From positions 1-50,117 of the forward strand of contig JARLIS010000021.1 of NCBI GenBank assembly GCA_031291615.1: 50,117 nucleotides of DNA. The letters run 5' to 3'. A program made the position numbers and the translations under genes. This stretch comes from Parvibaculum sp. GTDB lineage: Bacteria; Pseudomonadota; Alphaproteobacteria; Parvibaculales; Parvibaculaceae. This document shows, piece after piece, positions 34,849 through 43,335 of the stretch. The notes under the pieces are model-generated. The model searched no databases. It was not told where the DNA came from and was given only the letters and a program-made list of their open reading frames with translations. Positions within the stretch are counted from its first letter, which is position 1. Each line of letters starts with the position of its first letter.

Positions 34849-36138
34849 TCAAGCCCGGGCGAGAACGGCTCCCGGAAGCGTGCCCGCGGCGGCGCGCAGG
34901 CGGGTGAATGTCTCCCAAAGTACCGGCGTCTGCTTGATGAACCGTTTAACCCGGCGATAAGCCATGGCCGGAAGAAGGGCGAGAAGACCGCGAACGGTCG
35001 TGGCTTCGACATGGTCGTAGAGCCGGATTTCGACCTCGCACCAGTCTTCCTTGTAGCTCTCATCGCCGATGGTGAAGTCGAATTCCGTGTGACCGGTTTC
35101 CATCGCGTGGCGCATCAGCTCCATCAGCTGGACCATGCCCGGGCCCCGCTTCGAGAATTCCTCGTTCTCGGCATAGCTCGCCAGCACGTAATGATAGCGT
35201 CCGCCGAAGCTGATCCCCCAATTCGCCGCCGCCACCTTGCCGCCGACATCGAGGCGGGCGACGTGAATGAAGCCCTTCGTTGCGTCGCTGGTCGCAAGTT
35301 CCATGTAGAAGTCGCGCACGCCAGGCTGGGTGAAAGGATTGGCAACGCCCATGCGCGCGAAAGTCGCACTCTTTTGCGCGATCAGCGCATCGACGGTCTC
35401 GGCGATCTCGGCCTTGTCCTGCGGCGTCGTCAGCACGACATCGCCGAACTCCTCCAGCTTGCGGCGCTTCTGACGGTCGCGCTTCTTGCTGCCGGAAGAA
35501 CGCTTCTCATTGTAATAGGCATCCCATGTCGGCTTCAGACGCGTCATATGCGCGAAGGACGCATGTTCGGTGAGGTTACCGAGCTGCATGAAAGGGTTGG
35601 CCTGTTCGCCGAGCTTTTCCGGCAGGCGGTTCAACTCGACGATGTCATGCTCCGGCAGCACTTCGCGGATCTGCGCCCAGAGCCCCTTGAACTGCCCATG
35701 CATCACCCGGCGTGAAAACGCCTTGGAGATAAGCGGCGCCTGATAGTCGCTAAGCCGGCCGCCGAGCCAAACCAGCCGCGTGCCGAGCAGACCGCGCTTC
35801 AGACCTAGCGGCAGGATGAACAGGGCGCCCTTCTCATTCGCATCCCAGCCCGCGACGATGCAGGGCTCGATGCCTTCGCCTGCGCCGATATTGCGGAACC
35901 AGCTCGAAAGCCAGGCGTAAGTCTGGAAAGCCGTGCAGTCGCCCGACTGCTCCAGCGCCATCCAGACACCTTGAAGCGACTCGAATTCTTCATGAACCGA
36001 AAGCAGAACGTCCGGCGTCGACCCCCAGGGGCCCGCAATCAGCCGGCCTTCGGCTTCCGCGGCTGCAGGGGCACGAAAGTTAACGGGAGCGGACTTCGCT
36101 TCGGTCTTCTTGGGCAGCAGCTTCACGGGGGGCCTCAC
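34849..36138 (-). CDS. BioF2-type GNAT acyl/aminoacyltransferase (copy 2)
   Basis: Second protein of the BioF2/FemAB-like GNAT group, 429 residues. It shows FQTYAWLSSWFRNIGAGEGI near residue 80, a basic segment SSGSKKRDRQKRRKLEEFGD, and the acetyl/aminoacyltransferase core (FIHVARLDVGGKVAAANWGI, YAENEEFSKRGPGMVQLMEL, EFDFTIGDESYKEDWCE). The start is GTG at 36138; another GTG four codons on is equally possible and neither has a clear ribosome binding site. First gene of the minus-strand run into the flippase; divergent from the deacetylase. Only distantly similar to copy 1 by eye. Confidence 0.82.
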   Translation of the reverse strand: MRPPVKLLPKKTEAKSAPVNFRAPAAAEAEGRLIAGPWGSTPDVLLSVHEEFESLQGVWMALEQSGDCTAFQTYAWLSSWFRNIGAGEGIEPCIVAGWDANEKGALFILPLGLKRGLLGTRLVWLGGRLSDYQAPLISKAFSRRVMHGQFKGLWAQIREVLPEHDIVELNRLPEKLGEQANPFMQLGNLTEHASFAHMTRLKPTWDAYYNEKRSSGSKKRDRQKRRKLEEFGDVVLTTPQDKAEIAETVDALIAQKSATFARMGVANPFTQPGVRDFYMELATSDATKGFIHVARLDVGGKVAAANWGISFGGRYHYVLASYAENEEFSKRGPGMVQLMELMRHAMETGHTEFDFTIGDESYKEDWCEVEIRLYDHVEATTVRGLLALLPAMAYRRVKRFIKQTPVLWETFTRLRAAAGTLPGAVLARA

Positions 36139-36289
36139 GATGCTGGTGGATCAGGCTGGAACGTTTTTTGTGTCGTTTTGGCCTGGAGGCGCGCCGTGTT
36201 TAGAAACTATTTCTCAATTCCAGACGCGCATCCTTGCCTTGCCAACCTGATTGCAATCCGTGTGCTAGTTCTCGAAAGCCGCTTCAGAC

Positions 36290-37366
36290 ATGAACGTTAA
36301 TTCCGGGCGCTCGCTGGTCGCCTCCAGACCGTCTCTCACGAGAAATGCCCTGCTCGCGCTTCATGCCAGCCGGATGCACCGCCTCGCGCCCGCTTCAATG
36401 GCAGGCGTAGGTGCGATTTTCATGCTTCACCGCGTGCGCGAAGCAGGCGCGGAGACCTTCGCGCCCAATCGCCTTCTCGACGTGACGCCGGAATTTCTGG
36501 AAGCGACCATTGCTCGGGTGCGCGAACTCGGCCTTGTCTGCATCAGCCTCGACGAAGCTGTCCGCCGGCTTGAGGAAAAAGACTTCTCGCAGCGCTTCGC
36601 CGTTTTCACCCTGGACGACGGCTACAAGGACAATCTGACGGTCGCGGCGCCTCTTTTCGAGCGTCTGGGCGTCCCCTTCACGGTCTATCTCGCCACGGGC
36701 CTGCCCGACGGCACCGCCGAACTCTGGTGGGTGGCGCTGGAGCGCATCATCGCCAAGGCGCAGCGGCTCCGTGTCCGCTTCCCGTCAGGTCAGGAAAAAT
36801 TCGACACCTCCACCGCGGCCGGAAAATGGGCCTGCTGGAACCGCGTCTATTGGCGACTGCGTTCGCTCGGCGAAGATGCGATGCGCACCGAGGTCGCGCG
36901 TCTCGCCGCCGAACAGCGCGTCGACATTGCCGCCATCACGCGTGAACTCGCATTGAGCTGGGACGAGCTGCGTCTTCTCGCCGCCAACCCCTTTGCGAGC
37001 ATCGAAGCGCACACCGCCGATCACTTCTCGCTCGCCCGCATTCCGGAATGTCGCGCGCGGCGCGAGATCGAGCACGGCCTCACCCGCCATGAAGCGGAGC
37101 TCGGCCGCCGCCCCGCACATTTCTCTTATCCCTATGGGGACGCTGCCTCGGCCGGCCAGCGCGAATTCGCCATCGCTCGCGACTTCGGCTTCCGCTCGGC
37201 GACGACGACGCGCAAAGGCCTCATTCAGGCGGACCATGCCGCTCATCTGATGCAGCTCCCGCGCCTCTCGCTCAATGGCAATTATCAGGATGTCCGCGTA
37301 GTCGAGGTGCTGCTGAGCGGCCTGCCCTTCGCGCTGGCCCGCCCCCTTGTCGCGGGCATCGCCTAG
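36290..37366 (+). CDS. polysaccharide deacetylase family protein (NodB-like, CE4)
   Basis: Probable metal-dependent N- or O-deacetylase of surface sugars. The 358 residues show the CE4 motif 1 variant FTLDDGYKDNLTVAAPLFER (Asp pair), motif 2 in EAHTADHFSL (His-x3-His) and motif 3 FSYPYGD. The N-terminus (GAIFMLHRVREAGAE) is the usual lead-in. No signal peptide is evident, so it may act on cytosolic or lipid-linked precursors. The ATG at 36290 lies 151 nt from the divergent GNAT gene. Confidence 0.9.
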   Translation: MNVNSGRSLVASRPSLTRNALLALHASRMHRLAPASMAGVGAIFMLHRVREAGAETFAPNRLLDVTPEFLEATIARVRELGLVCISLDEAVRRLEEKDFSQRFAVFTLDDGYKDNLTVAAPLFERLGVPFTVYLATGLPDGTAELWWVALERIIAKAQRLRVRFPSGQEKFDTSTAAGKWACWNRVYWRLRSLGEDAMRTEVARLAAEQRVDIAAITRELALSWDELRLLAANPFASIEAHTADHFSLARIPECRARREIEHGLTRHEAELGRRPAHFSYPYGDAASAGQREFAIARDFGFRSATTTRKGLIQADHAAHLMQLPRLSLNGNYQDVRVVEVLLSGLPFALARPLVAGIA

Positions 37367-37404
37367 CGCCCTTCGCTTCCTTTGCGAGACTGGCGCCGAC
37401 CCCA

Positions 37405-37608
37405 TCAGACCTCTGCCTGGCGGCGCTTGCGCCGGATAGCGTGCGAATCAACCGAGAGCACAGCAACCCCGAGCGGCACCATCCAGAAGCCGAGAACAGG
37501 CAAAAACCCGAGCACGCCGCCCCCGACCAGCAATGTTCCGGTCACTTTTCGCCCCAGCGGGGACCCGGGAACCTTGAACCGCCTGCTACCAAGCCTGATC
37601 GATGCCAT
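37405..37608 (-). CDS. small membrane protein, conserved-looking, function unknown
   Basis: A 67-residue protein: a basic N-terminus (MASIRLGSRRFKVPGSPLGR), a hydrophobic stretch of about 35 residues (VTGTLLVGGGVLGFLPVLGF then WMVPLGVAVLSVD), and a basic tail (HAIRRKRRQAEV). The ATG at 37608 has AGGAGAT six bases upstream. The hydrophobic region could form a hairpin of two helices. I recognise no family name; relatives seem to occur in other alphaproteobacteria, but I cannot check that. Confidence 0.7.
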   Translation of the reverse strand: MASIRLGSRRFKVPGSPLGRKVTGTLLVGGGVLGFLPVLGFWMVPLGVAVLSVDSHAIRRKRRQAEV

Positions 37609-37729
37609 CCCATCTCCTGTCATGACAATGAGATGGGCCTCGGTCGCCCCGGGCGCAAGATTTGGGCTGGCACCCGTGTAGCGACTTTGCTATATGCAGC
37701 CACACCTTGCCGGTCACACCGGCAAGCAT

Positions 37730-37804
37730 TCCCCGGTAGCTCAGTGGTAGAGCAATCGGCTGTTAACCGATCGGTCGCTGGTTCGAGTCCGGCCCGGGGA
37801 GCCA
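37730..37804 (+). tRNA. tRNA-Asn (anticodon GTT)
   Basis: A 75-nt cloverleaf: acceptor TCCCCGG pairs with CCGGGGA, followed by GCCA with CCA encoded. The anticodon loop CTGTTAA puts GTT at 37762-37764, and the T arm holds GGTTCGAGTCC. A -10-like TATATG sits at 37691-37696. Transcription probably ends at the hairpin just downstream. Confidence 0.97.
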
Positions 37805-37811
37805 GTTTCAG

Positions 37812-37842
37812 GGCCCGGCTTCCATGAAGCCGGGCCTTTTTA
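37812..37842 (+). terminator. rho-independent terminator after tRNA-Asn
   Basis: GGCCCGGCTT (37812-37821) pairs perfectly with AAGCCGGGCC (37827-37836) around a five-base loop CCATG, followed by TTTTTA. It starts eight bases after the encoded CCA of tRNA-Asn. Confidence 0.9.
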
Positions 37843-37863
37843 TTGTCCGGCTGGCGCTTTGCG

Positions 37864-39663
37864 CTATCCGTGTTGGGCGACGACCGCCAGAAACGCCTCG
37901 CCATAGCGCGCGATCTTGGCACCGCCGACCCCCGGAATATCGGTCATCTCATCAAGCGCCGAAGGCTTCCGCCGCGCCATCTCGCGCAGGCTCGTATCGT
38001 GGAGAATGACGAAAGGCGGCACGCCCTGCTCGCGCGCGAGCCTGAGCCTCTCCGACCGCAGGGCTTGAAACAGGGCCTCGTCTTCCGGCGATGCCGAAAT
38101 TTCGATGTCGCCGCCCTTCGCCTGACGCCGCCTGCCAGTGGGAGCGAGATCGCGGCGGAACTCGACGGGCTCCTGCCCCTGAAGGATGGGCCGCGCCTTT
38201 TCCTCGAGTTTCAGCGCCCCGAAGGCGGCATGATCCGCCGCAATGATCCCGCGCGCCGCGAGCTGCCGGAAAACGGACTGCCAGCCTTTGACGTCGATAT
38301 CCTTGCCGACGCCGAATGTCGGCAAGCCGTCATGGCCGAAACGCTCGACCTTCTCGGTCTTGTTCCCGCGCAACACGTCGATCACATGCCCGGCGCCGAA
38401 CCGCTGCCCCGTTCGGTATATCGCCGACAGCGCCTTTCGCGCCGCTTCCGTCCCATCCCAGGTTTCCGATGGCGACAGGCAGGTATCGCAATTCCCACAC
38501 CCGCCCGCGTGATGCTCGCCGAAATGCGCCAGCAATGTCTGGCGGCGGCATGCCGTCGTCTCGCAGACGCCGAGCAGCGCATCGAGCTTCGCCCGCTCGA
38601 CCTGCTTTACATCTTCGGGTGAGGCCGCCTCGTCGATCATCCGCCGTCTGAGCGTCAGATCGCCCATGCCATAGGCCATCCAGGCGTCGGAAGGCAGCCC
38701 GTCGCGCCCGGCCCGTCCGGTCTCCTGATAATAGGCCTCGATGCTCGAAGGCAGGTCGAGATGCGCCACGAAGCGCACATCCGGCTTGTCGATGCCCATG
38801 CCGAAAGCGATGGTGGCGACGAGCACGGGGCCCTCATCTTTCAGAAAGGCGTCCTGATTGGCGTCGCGCACCGATCGGTCGAGCCCGGCGTGATAGGGCA
38901 GCGCCTTGATGCCCTGCGCCGTCAGCCACTCGGCAGTCTCCTCGACCTTCTTGCGGCTGAGGCAATAGACGATCCCGCTCGCATCCTTGTGCGCGCGCAG
39001 AAACTCCTTGAGCTGCGTCTTCGCATTGTCCTTGCGCACGATCGTGTAGCGGATGTTGGGCCTGTCGAAGCTCGCGGAGAAGACCCGCGCATCGTCAAGC
39101 TGCAAGCGGTGAATGAGGTCGTCGCGCGTCTGCGGATCGGCGGTCGCCGTCAGGGCGAGGCGCGGCACGCCCGGAAAGCGCTCCTTCAGCATCGCCAGTT
39201 GCAGATATTCCGGCCTGAAATCATGCCCCCATTGGCTGATGCAATGCGCCTCGTCTATGGCGAATAGCGCTGGCTGCAAGCGCGACAGCAGCCCCATGAA
39301 GCCGTCGCTGACCAATCGTTCCGGCGTCACATAGAGAAGATCGAGGCGACCGGCCGCAAGCTCGATCCTGATGGCCTGCGCCTCCTCGGGCGTCAGCGTC
39401 GAATTGAGCGCCGCCGCGCGGACGCCCGACTGCCTGAGCGCCTCGACCTGATCCCGCATCAGCGCGATGAGCGGCGACACGACAATGCCGACCCCTTCCC
39501 GGCACAAGGCGGGTATCTGATAGCAGAGCGACTTGCCCGCACCGGTCGGCAGCAGCACCACCGCATCGCCGCCATCGACGACGTGGCGAATAATGTCTCC
39601 CTGCTGCCCGCGGAACGACGGCAGGCCGAACACATCCTTCAGCACCCCTTCGGGGTGAACCAT
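37864..39663 (-). CDS. recQ: ATP-dependent DNA helicase RecQ
   Basis: 3'-5' DNA helicase of recombination and repair. The 599 residues from this start include [16 protein letters not shown] (Walker A, Lys44), the DEAH box in [20 protein letters not shown], motif [20 protein letters not shown], an RQC zinc site ([17 protein letters not shown] with CGNCDTC) and a C-terminal HRDC domain ([20 protein letters not shown]). I chose the ATG at 39663 ([17 protein letters not shown]), which has AGAGAGA upstream; in-frame ATGs at 39684 and 39696 and a TTG at 39708 are possible but lack a ribosome binding site. Confidence 0.95.
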   Translation of the reverse strand: MVHPEGVLKDVFGLPSFRGQQGDIIRHVVDGGDAVVLLPTGAGKSLCYQIPALCREGVGIVVSPLIALMRDQVEALRQSGVRAAALNSTLTPEEAQAIRIELAAGRLDLLYVTPERLVSDGFMGLLSRLQPALFAIDEAHCISQWGHDFRPEYLQLAMLKERFPGVPRLALTATADPQTRDDLIHRLQLDDARVFSASFDRPNIRYTIVRKDNAKTQLKEFLRAHKDASGIVYCLSRKKVEETAEWLTAQGIKALPYHAGLDRSVRDANQDAFLKDEGPVLVATIAFGMGIDKPDVRFVAHLDLPSSIEAYYQETGRAGRDGLPSDAWMAYGMGDLTLRRRMIDEAASPEDVKQVERAKLDALLGVCETTACRRQTLLAHFGEHHAGGCGNCDTCLSPSETWDGTEAARKALSAIYRTGQRFGAGHVIDVLRGNKTEKVERFGHDGLPTFGVGKDIDVKGWQSVFRQLAARGIIAADHAAFGALKLEEKARPILQGQEPVEFRRDLAPTGRRRQAKGGDIEISASPEDEALFQALRSERLRLAREQGVPPFVILHDTSLREMARRKPSALDEMTDIPGVGGAKIARYGEAFLAVVAQHG

Positions 39664-39864
39664 CGTCTCTCTCTTCAGTTCCATGAATTCAGGCATTGGG
39701 CGACTCAAGGGGCGGGTTGGAGGAAACTAGCACCTGCCATCGCCGAAAGAACCCCTGACGACTGAACCGGTGCCTTCACGCCCGCGTATCCATCCCCATG
39801 AAGTCGATATGTTTTTGCCGTTCCAGCCGCTATAGTCAGGCGGCTGACGTAGAGGGGCTTTCTC

Positions 39865-41130
39865 ATGACCCAGATCACCGTTGACGGCATACGCGGCACC
39901 GATGCCGCGTCCGACATTGTCGATGTGACGCCGGCGAATATTTCGTCCATCGCCGGCATTCCACGCCTCGCGCGCCTTGCCTTCCGGGCGCTCCTCCAGT
40001 TGAGACGAGGGAGTCTCCTTGTCGTCCTGCCGGACGGGCGTCGACTGCGCTTCCAGGGCCGCGAGCCCGGCGAGAGCGCGATCATGGAAATCCGCGACTA
40101 CGCCCTCGCCCGCCGCTTTTTCGCCGGCGGCGATCTCGGCGCGGCGGAAGCCTTCCTCGAAGGCATGTGGGACAGCCCCAATATCACCGCCTTTCTGGAG
40201 CTCTTCGCCCGCAACAAGGAAGCGTTGCAGGAAAAACTTCGGGGCCTTGGCGTCGTCCGCTTCGGCGCGAGGCTCTGGCATTTCGCGCGCCGCAATTCCA
40301 GACGCGGCTCGAAGCGCAACATTGAATTCCATTACGACCTCGGCAACGGCTTCTATCGCCGCTGGCTCGACCGCACGATGACCTATTCCTCGGCCCGCTT
40401 CTCCCATCCGGGACAGGACCTCTCCGACGCCCAGATCAACAAATATCGCTCGCTCGCCGAGCGCATCGGCCTCAAGCCCGAGCATCATCTGCTCGAAATC
40501 GGCTCCGGCTGGGGCGGCTTTGCCGAATACGCGGCAAGCGAGATCGGCTGCCGCGTCACCGGCATCACCATCAGCAAGGAGCAGCTCGCCTTCGCCCGCG
40601 AGCGCATGGCCGCCAAGGGCCTCTCCGACAAGGTGGACATCCGCTATCAGGATTACCGCGACGTGACGGAGAAGTTCGACCGCATCGCCTCCATCGAAAT
40701 GTTCGAGGCGGTCGGCGAGGAATATTGGCCGGCCTACTTCAAGAAGATCCGCGAATGCCTGAAGCCGGGCGGCATCGCCGGTCTCCAGATCATCACCATC
40801 GCCGACTACGCCTTCCCCGCCTATCGCAAGGGCGCCGACTTCATCCAGCGCTACATCTTCCCGGGCGGCATGCTGCCCTCGCCCTCTGCATTGAAGGAAC
40901 AGGTTGCCCGCGCGGGCCTCACATGGGCCGGCAATCTTGATTTCGGCCTGGACTATGCCGAGACGTTGAAGCAATGGCGCCATCGCTTTCGCGCCGCCTG
41001 GCCGGAAATCCAGCACATGGGATTCGACGAACGTTTCCGCCGCATGTGGGAATATTATCTGGCCTATTGCGAAGCGGGCTTCCGCGCCGGCCAGATCGAC
41101 GTGACTCAACTCACGATTACAAGAAACTAG
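39865..41130 (+). CDS. cfa: cyclopropane-fatty-acyl-phospholipid synthase family protein
   Basis: SAM-dependent methyltransferase that adds a methylene bridge to unsaturated acyl chains of membrane phospholipids. The 421 residues include the N-terminal helical domain (GSLLVVLPDGRRLRFQGREP), the NIEFHYDLGNGFYRRWLD block, the SAM motif LLEIGSGWGGFAEYAASEIG and the C-terminal RRMWEYYLAYCEAGFRAGQI. The ATG at 39865 has AGAGGGG upstream. Its stop overlaps the convergent prepilin peptidase gene by 4 nt. Confidence 0.93.
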   Translation: MTQITVDGIRGTDAASDIVDVTPANISSIAGIPRLARLAFRALLQLRRGSLLVVLPDGRRLRFQGREPGESAIMEIRDYALARRFFAGGDLGAAEAFLEGMWDSPNITAFLELFARNKEALQEKLRGLGVVRFGARLWHFARRNSRRGSKRNIEFHYDLGNGFYRRWLDRTMTYSSARFSHPGQDLSDAQINKYRSLAERIGLKPEHHLLEIGSGWGGFAEYAASEIGCRVTGITISKEQLAFARERMAAKGLSDKVDIRYQDYRDVTEKFDRIASIEMFEAVGEEYWPAYFKKIRECLKPGGIAGLQIITIADYAFPAYRKGADFIQRYIFPGGMLPSPSALKEQVARAGLTWAGNLDFGLDYAETLKQWRHRFRAAWPEIQHMGFDERFRRMWEYYLAYCEAGFRAGQIDVTQLTITRN

Positions 41131-41855
41131 AGTCTGGCCTGCAACCGCCCCTCAATATCAAGGCGTTGTTGATCTGCGAGAGGCGCGCCGTGAATGGACC
41201 TCAGCGAGGCAACGAAGAGGCCGGACATTGCGGCGACAAAGACGACGCTCGGCAACCCCTCCCAGGTCACCCAGGCGCCCGCGGCGGCGAGAAGTTTCGC
41301 GTCGCCCTGCCCCATGCCGTCGCGACCGCGGAACCGGCGATAGATGAGCGCAACCAGCATGACGAAAAGACAGCCCGCCGCTACGCCCAACAGGTGATCG
41401 ACGAGATTCGGGCGGTCAAGTAGATAGGCCACAACGAGGCCCGCTGCCGCAAGCGGCAAGGTGAGGGCGTCGGGCAGCAGAAAATGACGCCAGTCGATGA
41501 AGGCAAGAGCCAGCAAGGTTCAGCCGAGCAGGCAGGTCGCGAGCAAGGCGCCATCCGATGTGACGGCGGCAGCCCAAAGGGCCACGGCGAGGGCCGCAAG
41601 TTCGATCAAGCGATAGAAGATGCCGATCCTGGCGGCGCAGTGCCGGCATCGGCCGCGAAGGGCGAGCCAGCTCAGCAGAGGGAAGAGGTCGAGTGGCCTG
41701 AGTTGGGTTTCGCAATGGGGACAGACGGAGCGGGTGAAGATAACCCGCTCACCGCCCGGCAAACGGACGACCAGCACCCCGAGGAAACTCCCGATGAAGG
41801 GCGCAACGATGACGGGAAGCAACCAAAGGAGCCCGGGGAAGTCAGTTGTGGCCAT
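41127..41855 (-). pseudogene. type IV prepilin peptidase (A24), interrupted by in-frame TGA
   Basis: Inner-membrane aspartic protease and N-methyltransferase that processes type IV pilin/T2SS leader peptides. The N-terminal half has the zinc-binding Cys pairs (Cys45/Cys48 in SVCPHCETQL, Cys70/Cys73 in RGRCRHCAARIG). Codon 112 is TGA (41522-41520) between CLLG and TLLALAFIDWRHF; many relatives carry Trp (TGG) here. The same frame then continues with both catalytic Asp residues (Asp121 in FIDWRHFLLPD, Asp185 in GMGQGDAKLL) to codon 242. Apart from the TGA the gene looks complete. A TTG at 41516 could start a C-terminal fragment. Recent nonsense mutation or sequence error is likely. Confidence 0.85.
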
Positions 41856-42169
41856 CAAGAATGAATAAGCGCCAAGCACTTGAGCGCAATCCAAAAAGAC
41901 ACTCCTGCAGCAAACAGGCACCGGATCGCAACGACAAGCCTGACCACAACGGGATCATCAATCGCCTTGTAACCACTTCCAAATATAAACTTAACCAAAT
42001 TTGATGCCGCCGTAGTAGTTGCCGTAAGCAACGTTGGACTTCCGAGCAGCACCCATTCTGCATTATGATTTTTTCTTAGACGAGAACTCAAAGCATACAC
42101 GGCATATAGAATGCAAAATGGCGTAAGCACAAAGGACGTTGCCGTCGTGACGTACAGTATTTTGACCAT
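41855..42169 (-). CDS. small three-helix membrane protein, candidate immunity protein
   Basis: A 104-residue hydrophobic protein with about three membrane segments (VKILYVTTATSFVLTPFCIL, LLGSPTLLTATTTAASNLVK and VVVRLVVAIRCLFAAGVSFW). I do not recognise a family. The ATG at 42169 is chosen because the preceding residues lack membrane or coding character. It is clearly AT-richer than neighbouring genes. It lies 85 nt downstream of the Rhs C-terminal end on the same strand, the position an immunity gene takes, and its stop overlaps the prepilin peptidase start (TGATG). The immunity role is inference from position only. Confidence 0.55.
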   Translation of the reverse strand: MVKILYVTTATSFVLTPFCILYAVYALSSRLRKNHNAEWVLLGSPTLLTATTTAASNLVKFIFGSGYKAIDDPVVVRLVVAIRCLFAAGVSFWIALKCLALIHS

Positions 42170-42254
42170 ATCAATCTCCGCAATCGTGGCGGTCCGAAAT
42201 TCGAGCGGTAGAAATTGACAAACCACTACGCTTTTCTAGCACGATCACAGCTGA

Positions 42255-43299
42255 TCACTTCAAATAAGTCGCTGCCCCCGAAGTATCGTTGGGCGCAACC
42301 CATGAGTAGACTTGCGAGGAGATGCCCTCGACCTTGCGCACTGCACTTATCAACAAAGTGCTGTCCCTCTCGAGGTCGACTTCACCATTCAGATAGCCGC
42401 CAAGTTCAAGGCCGCCCCGACTCTCATTGGTCAGATTTGGATCATAGTTAGCACCGAAGTTCCCGGAAATTGGATTCGTGACTTGCCCACTTTTTTTACG
42501 CTCCGCTAGGACCCAATTGCTACCTACTGGTCCTAAAGAGCCATTGATATTGACTGTCGCACTACTCGTCGCATGTCCACTCGGCCCAATGGCGAAGGTA
42601 CCGCCGAGGCTTGCATCTAAGCCGACTCCGCCACCGAGACTGAAAGATGTTCCTGCCACGTCCCGATCACTGTCGTAGTACACACCCAACGAACCATTAA
42701 TGCCGATTCCGATGTAGGTGGCCGCATTCAGTGATATGACGTATTTCATTGGATCAATCAGATTAATCGGATCATTCCCGACATATGTGTAGAGATTATC
42801 TCCCCCGTCATACCCAATCGGATCGTTCTGCATGAACCGTCCGAGGGATGCGGAGTAATACCGGGCGCGGTAGTAATAGAGCCCAGTCTCGGGATCGAGG
42901 CGCGGCCGGTGAAGCGGTTGGGGTTGCGGGTGAGGCTCGCGCTCTCGCCATAGACTCCGTACCCGTCCTTCTCGACGACCGCGCCGTGTTGTCCGTCACC
43001 GCGACGACCGAGCCCAGCGCATCTTGATGCGTATAGCAACGCGCGGATGAGGAACCCGAGACGTCGATGCGAACGATCGGCTCGTCGATGCCGGGGCCAT
43101 AGACGTAGCGGCGCATCAGCGTCGCGCCGGTGCCGTCATATTCGGCGATCTCGCGGTCGCCGTCGGAAAGATAGGTCGTGGACGTGTTGAGCGTGCCCGT
43201 CGAGACTTTCGAGACACGCCGGCCGAGCGGGTCGTTCGGGTCCGGCTTCGATGGCCCAAAGGCAGGCTCCGCCCGGGGTTGGCCTCTGTCGCTCGGCTG
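42255..43299 (-). pseudogene. Rhs/YD-repeat C-terminal remnant with variable C-terminal domain
   Basis: Read across three frames this encodes the end of an Rhs core: DPLGRRVSK, TYLSDGDREIAEYDGTGA, MRRYVYGPGIDEPIVRIDVS, HQDALGSVVAVTDN, then GYGVYGESASLTRNPNRFTG, then LDPETGLYYYRARYYSASLG and GRFMQNDPIGYDGGDNLYTY. Two single-base losses, near 42984 and near 42902, break the frame. The bulk of any full Rhs protein is missing upstream of 43299, where a TAG closes the frame. After NLIDP comes a 164-residue Gly/Ser/Asn-rich C-terminal domain (42749 to 42255) of unknown type with AT-richer DNA; an intact 192-residue frame covers it. Confidence 0.85.
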
Positions 43300-43301
43300 C
43301 T

Positions 43302-43324
43302 AGACTGTTTTCTCACGACAGTCT
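43302..43324. promoter_or_regulatory. perfect 7-bp inverted repeat upstream of the NUDIX gene
   Basis: AGACTGT (43302-43308) and ACAGTCT (43318-43324) flank nine bases, ending 11 nt before the NUDIX start codon. It could be an operator, a 5' hairpin or a boundary scar of the Rhs islet. Confidence 0.35.
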
Positions 43325-43335
43325 GGAATCACATC

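Noticed and set aside
41520..41522. TGA in the prepilin peptidase as selenocysteine or as a reassigned Trp codon
   Set aside because: The position expects Trp, not Cys; no SECIS-like hairpin is apparent directly downstream, and TGA clearly ends many other genes in the window.
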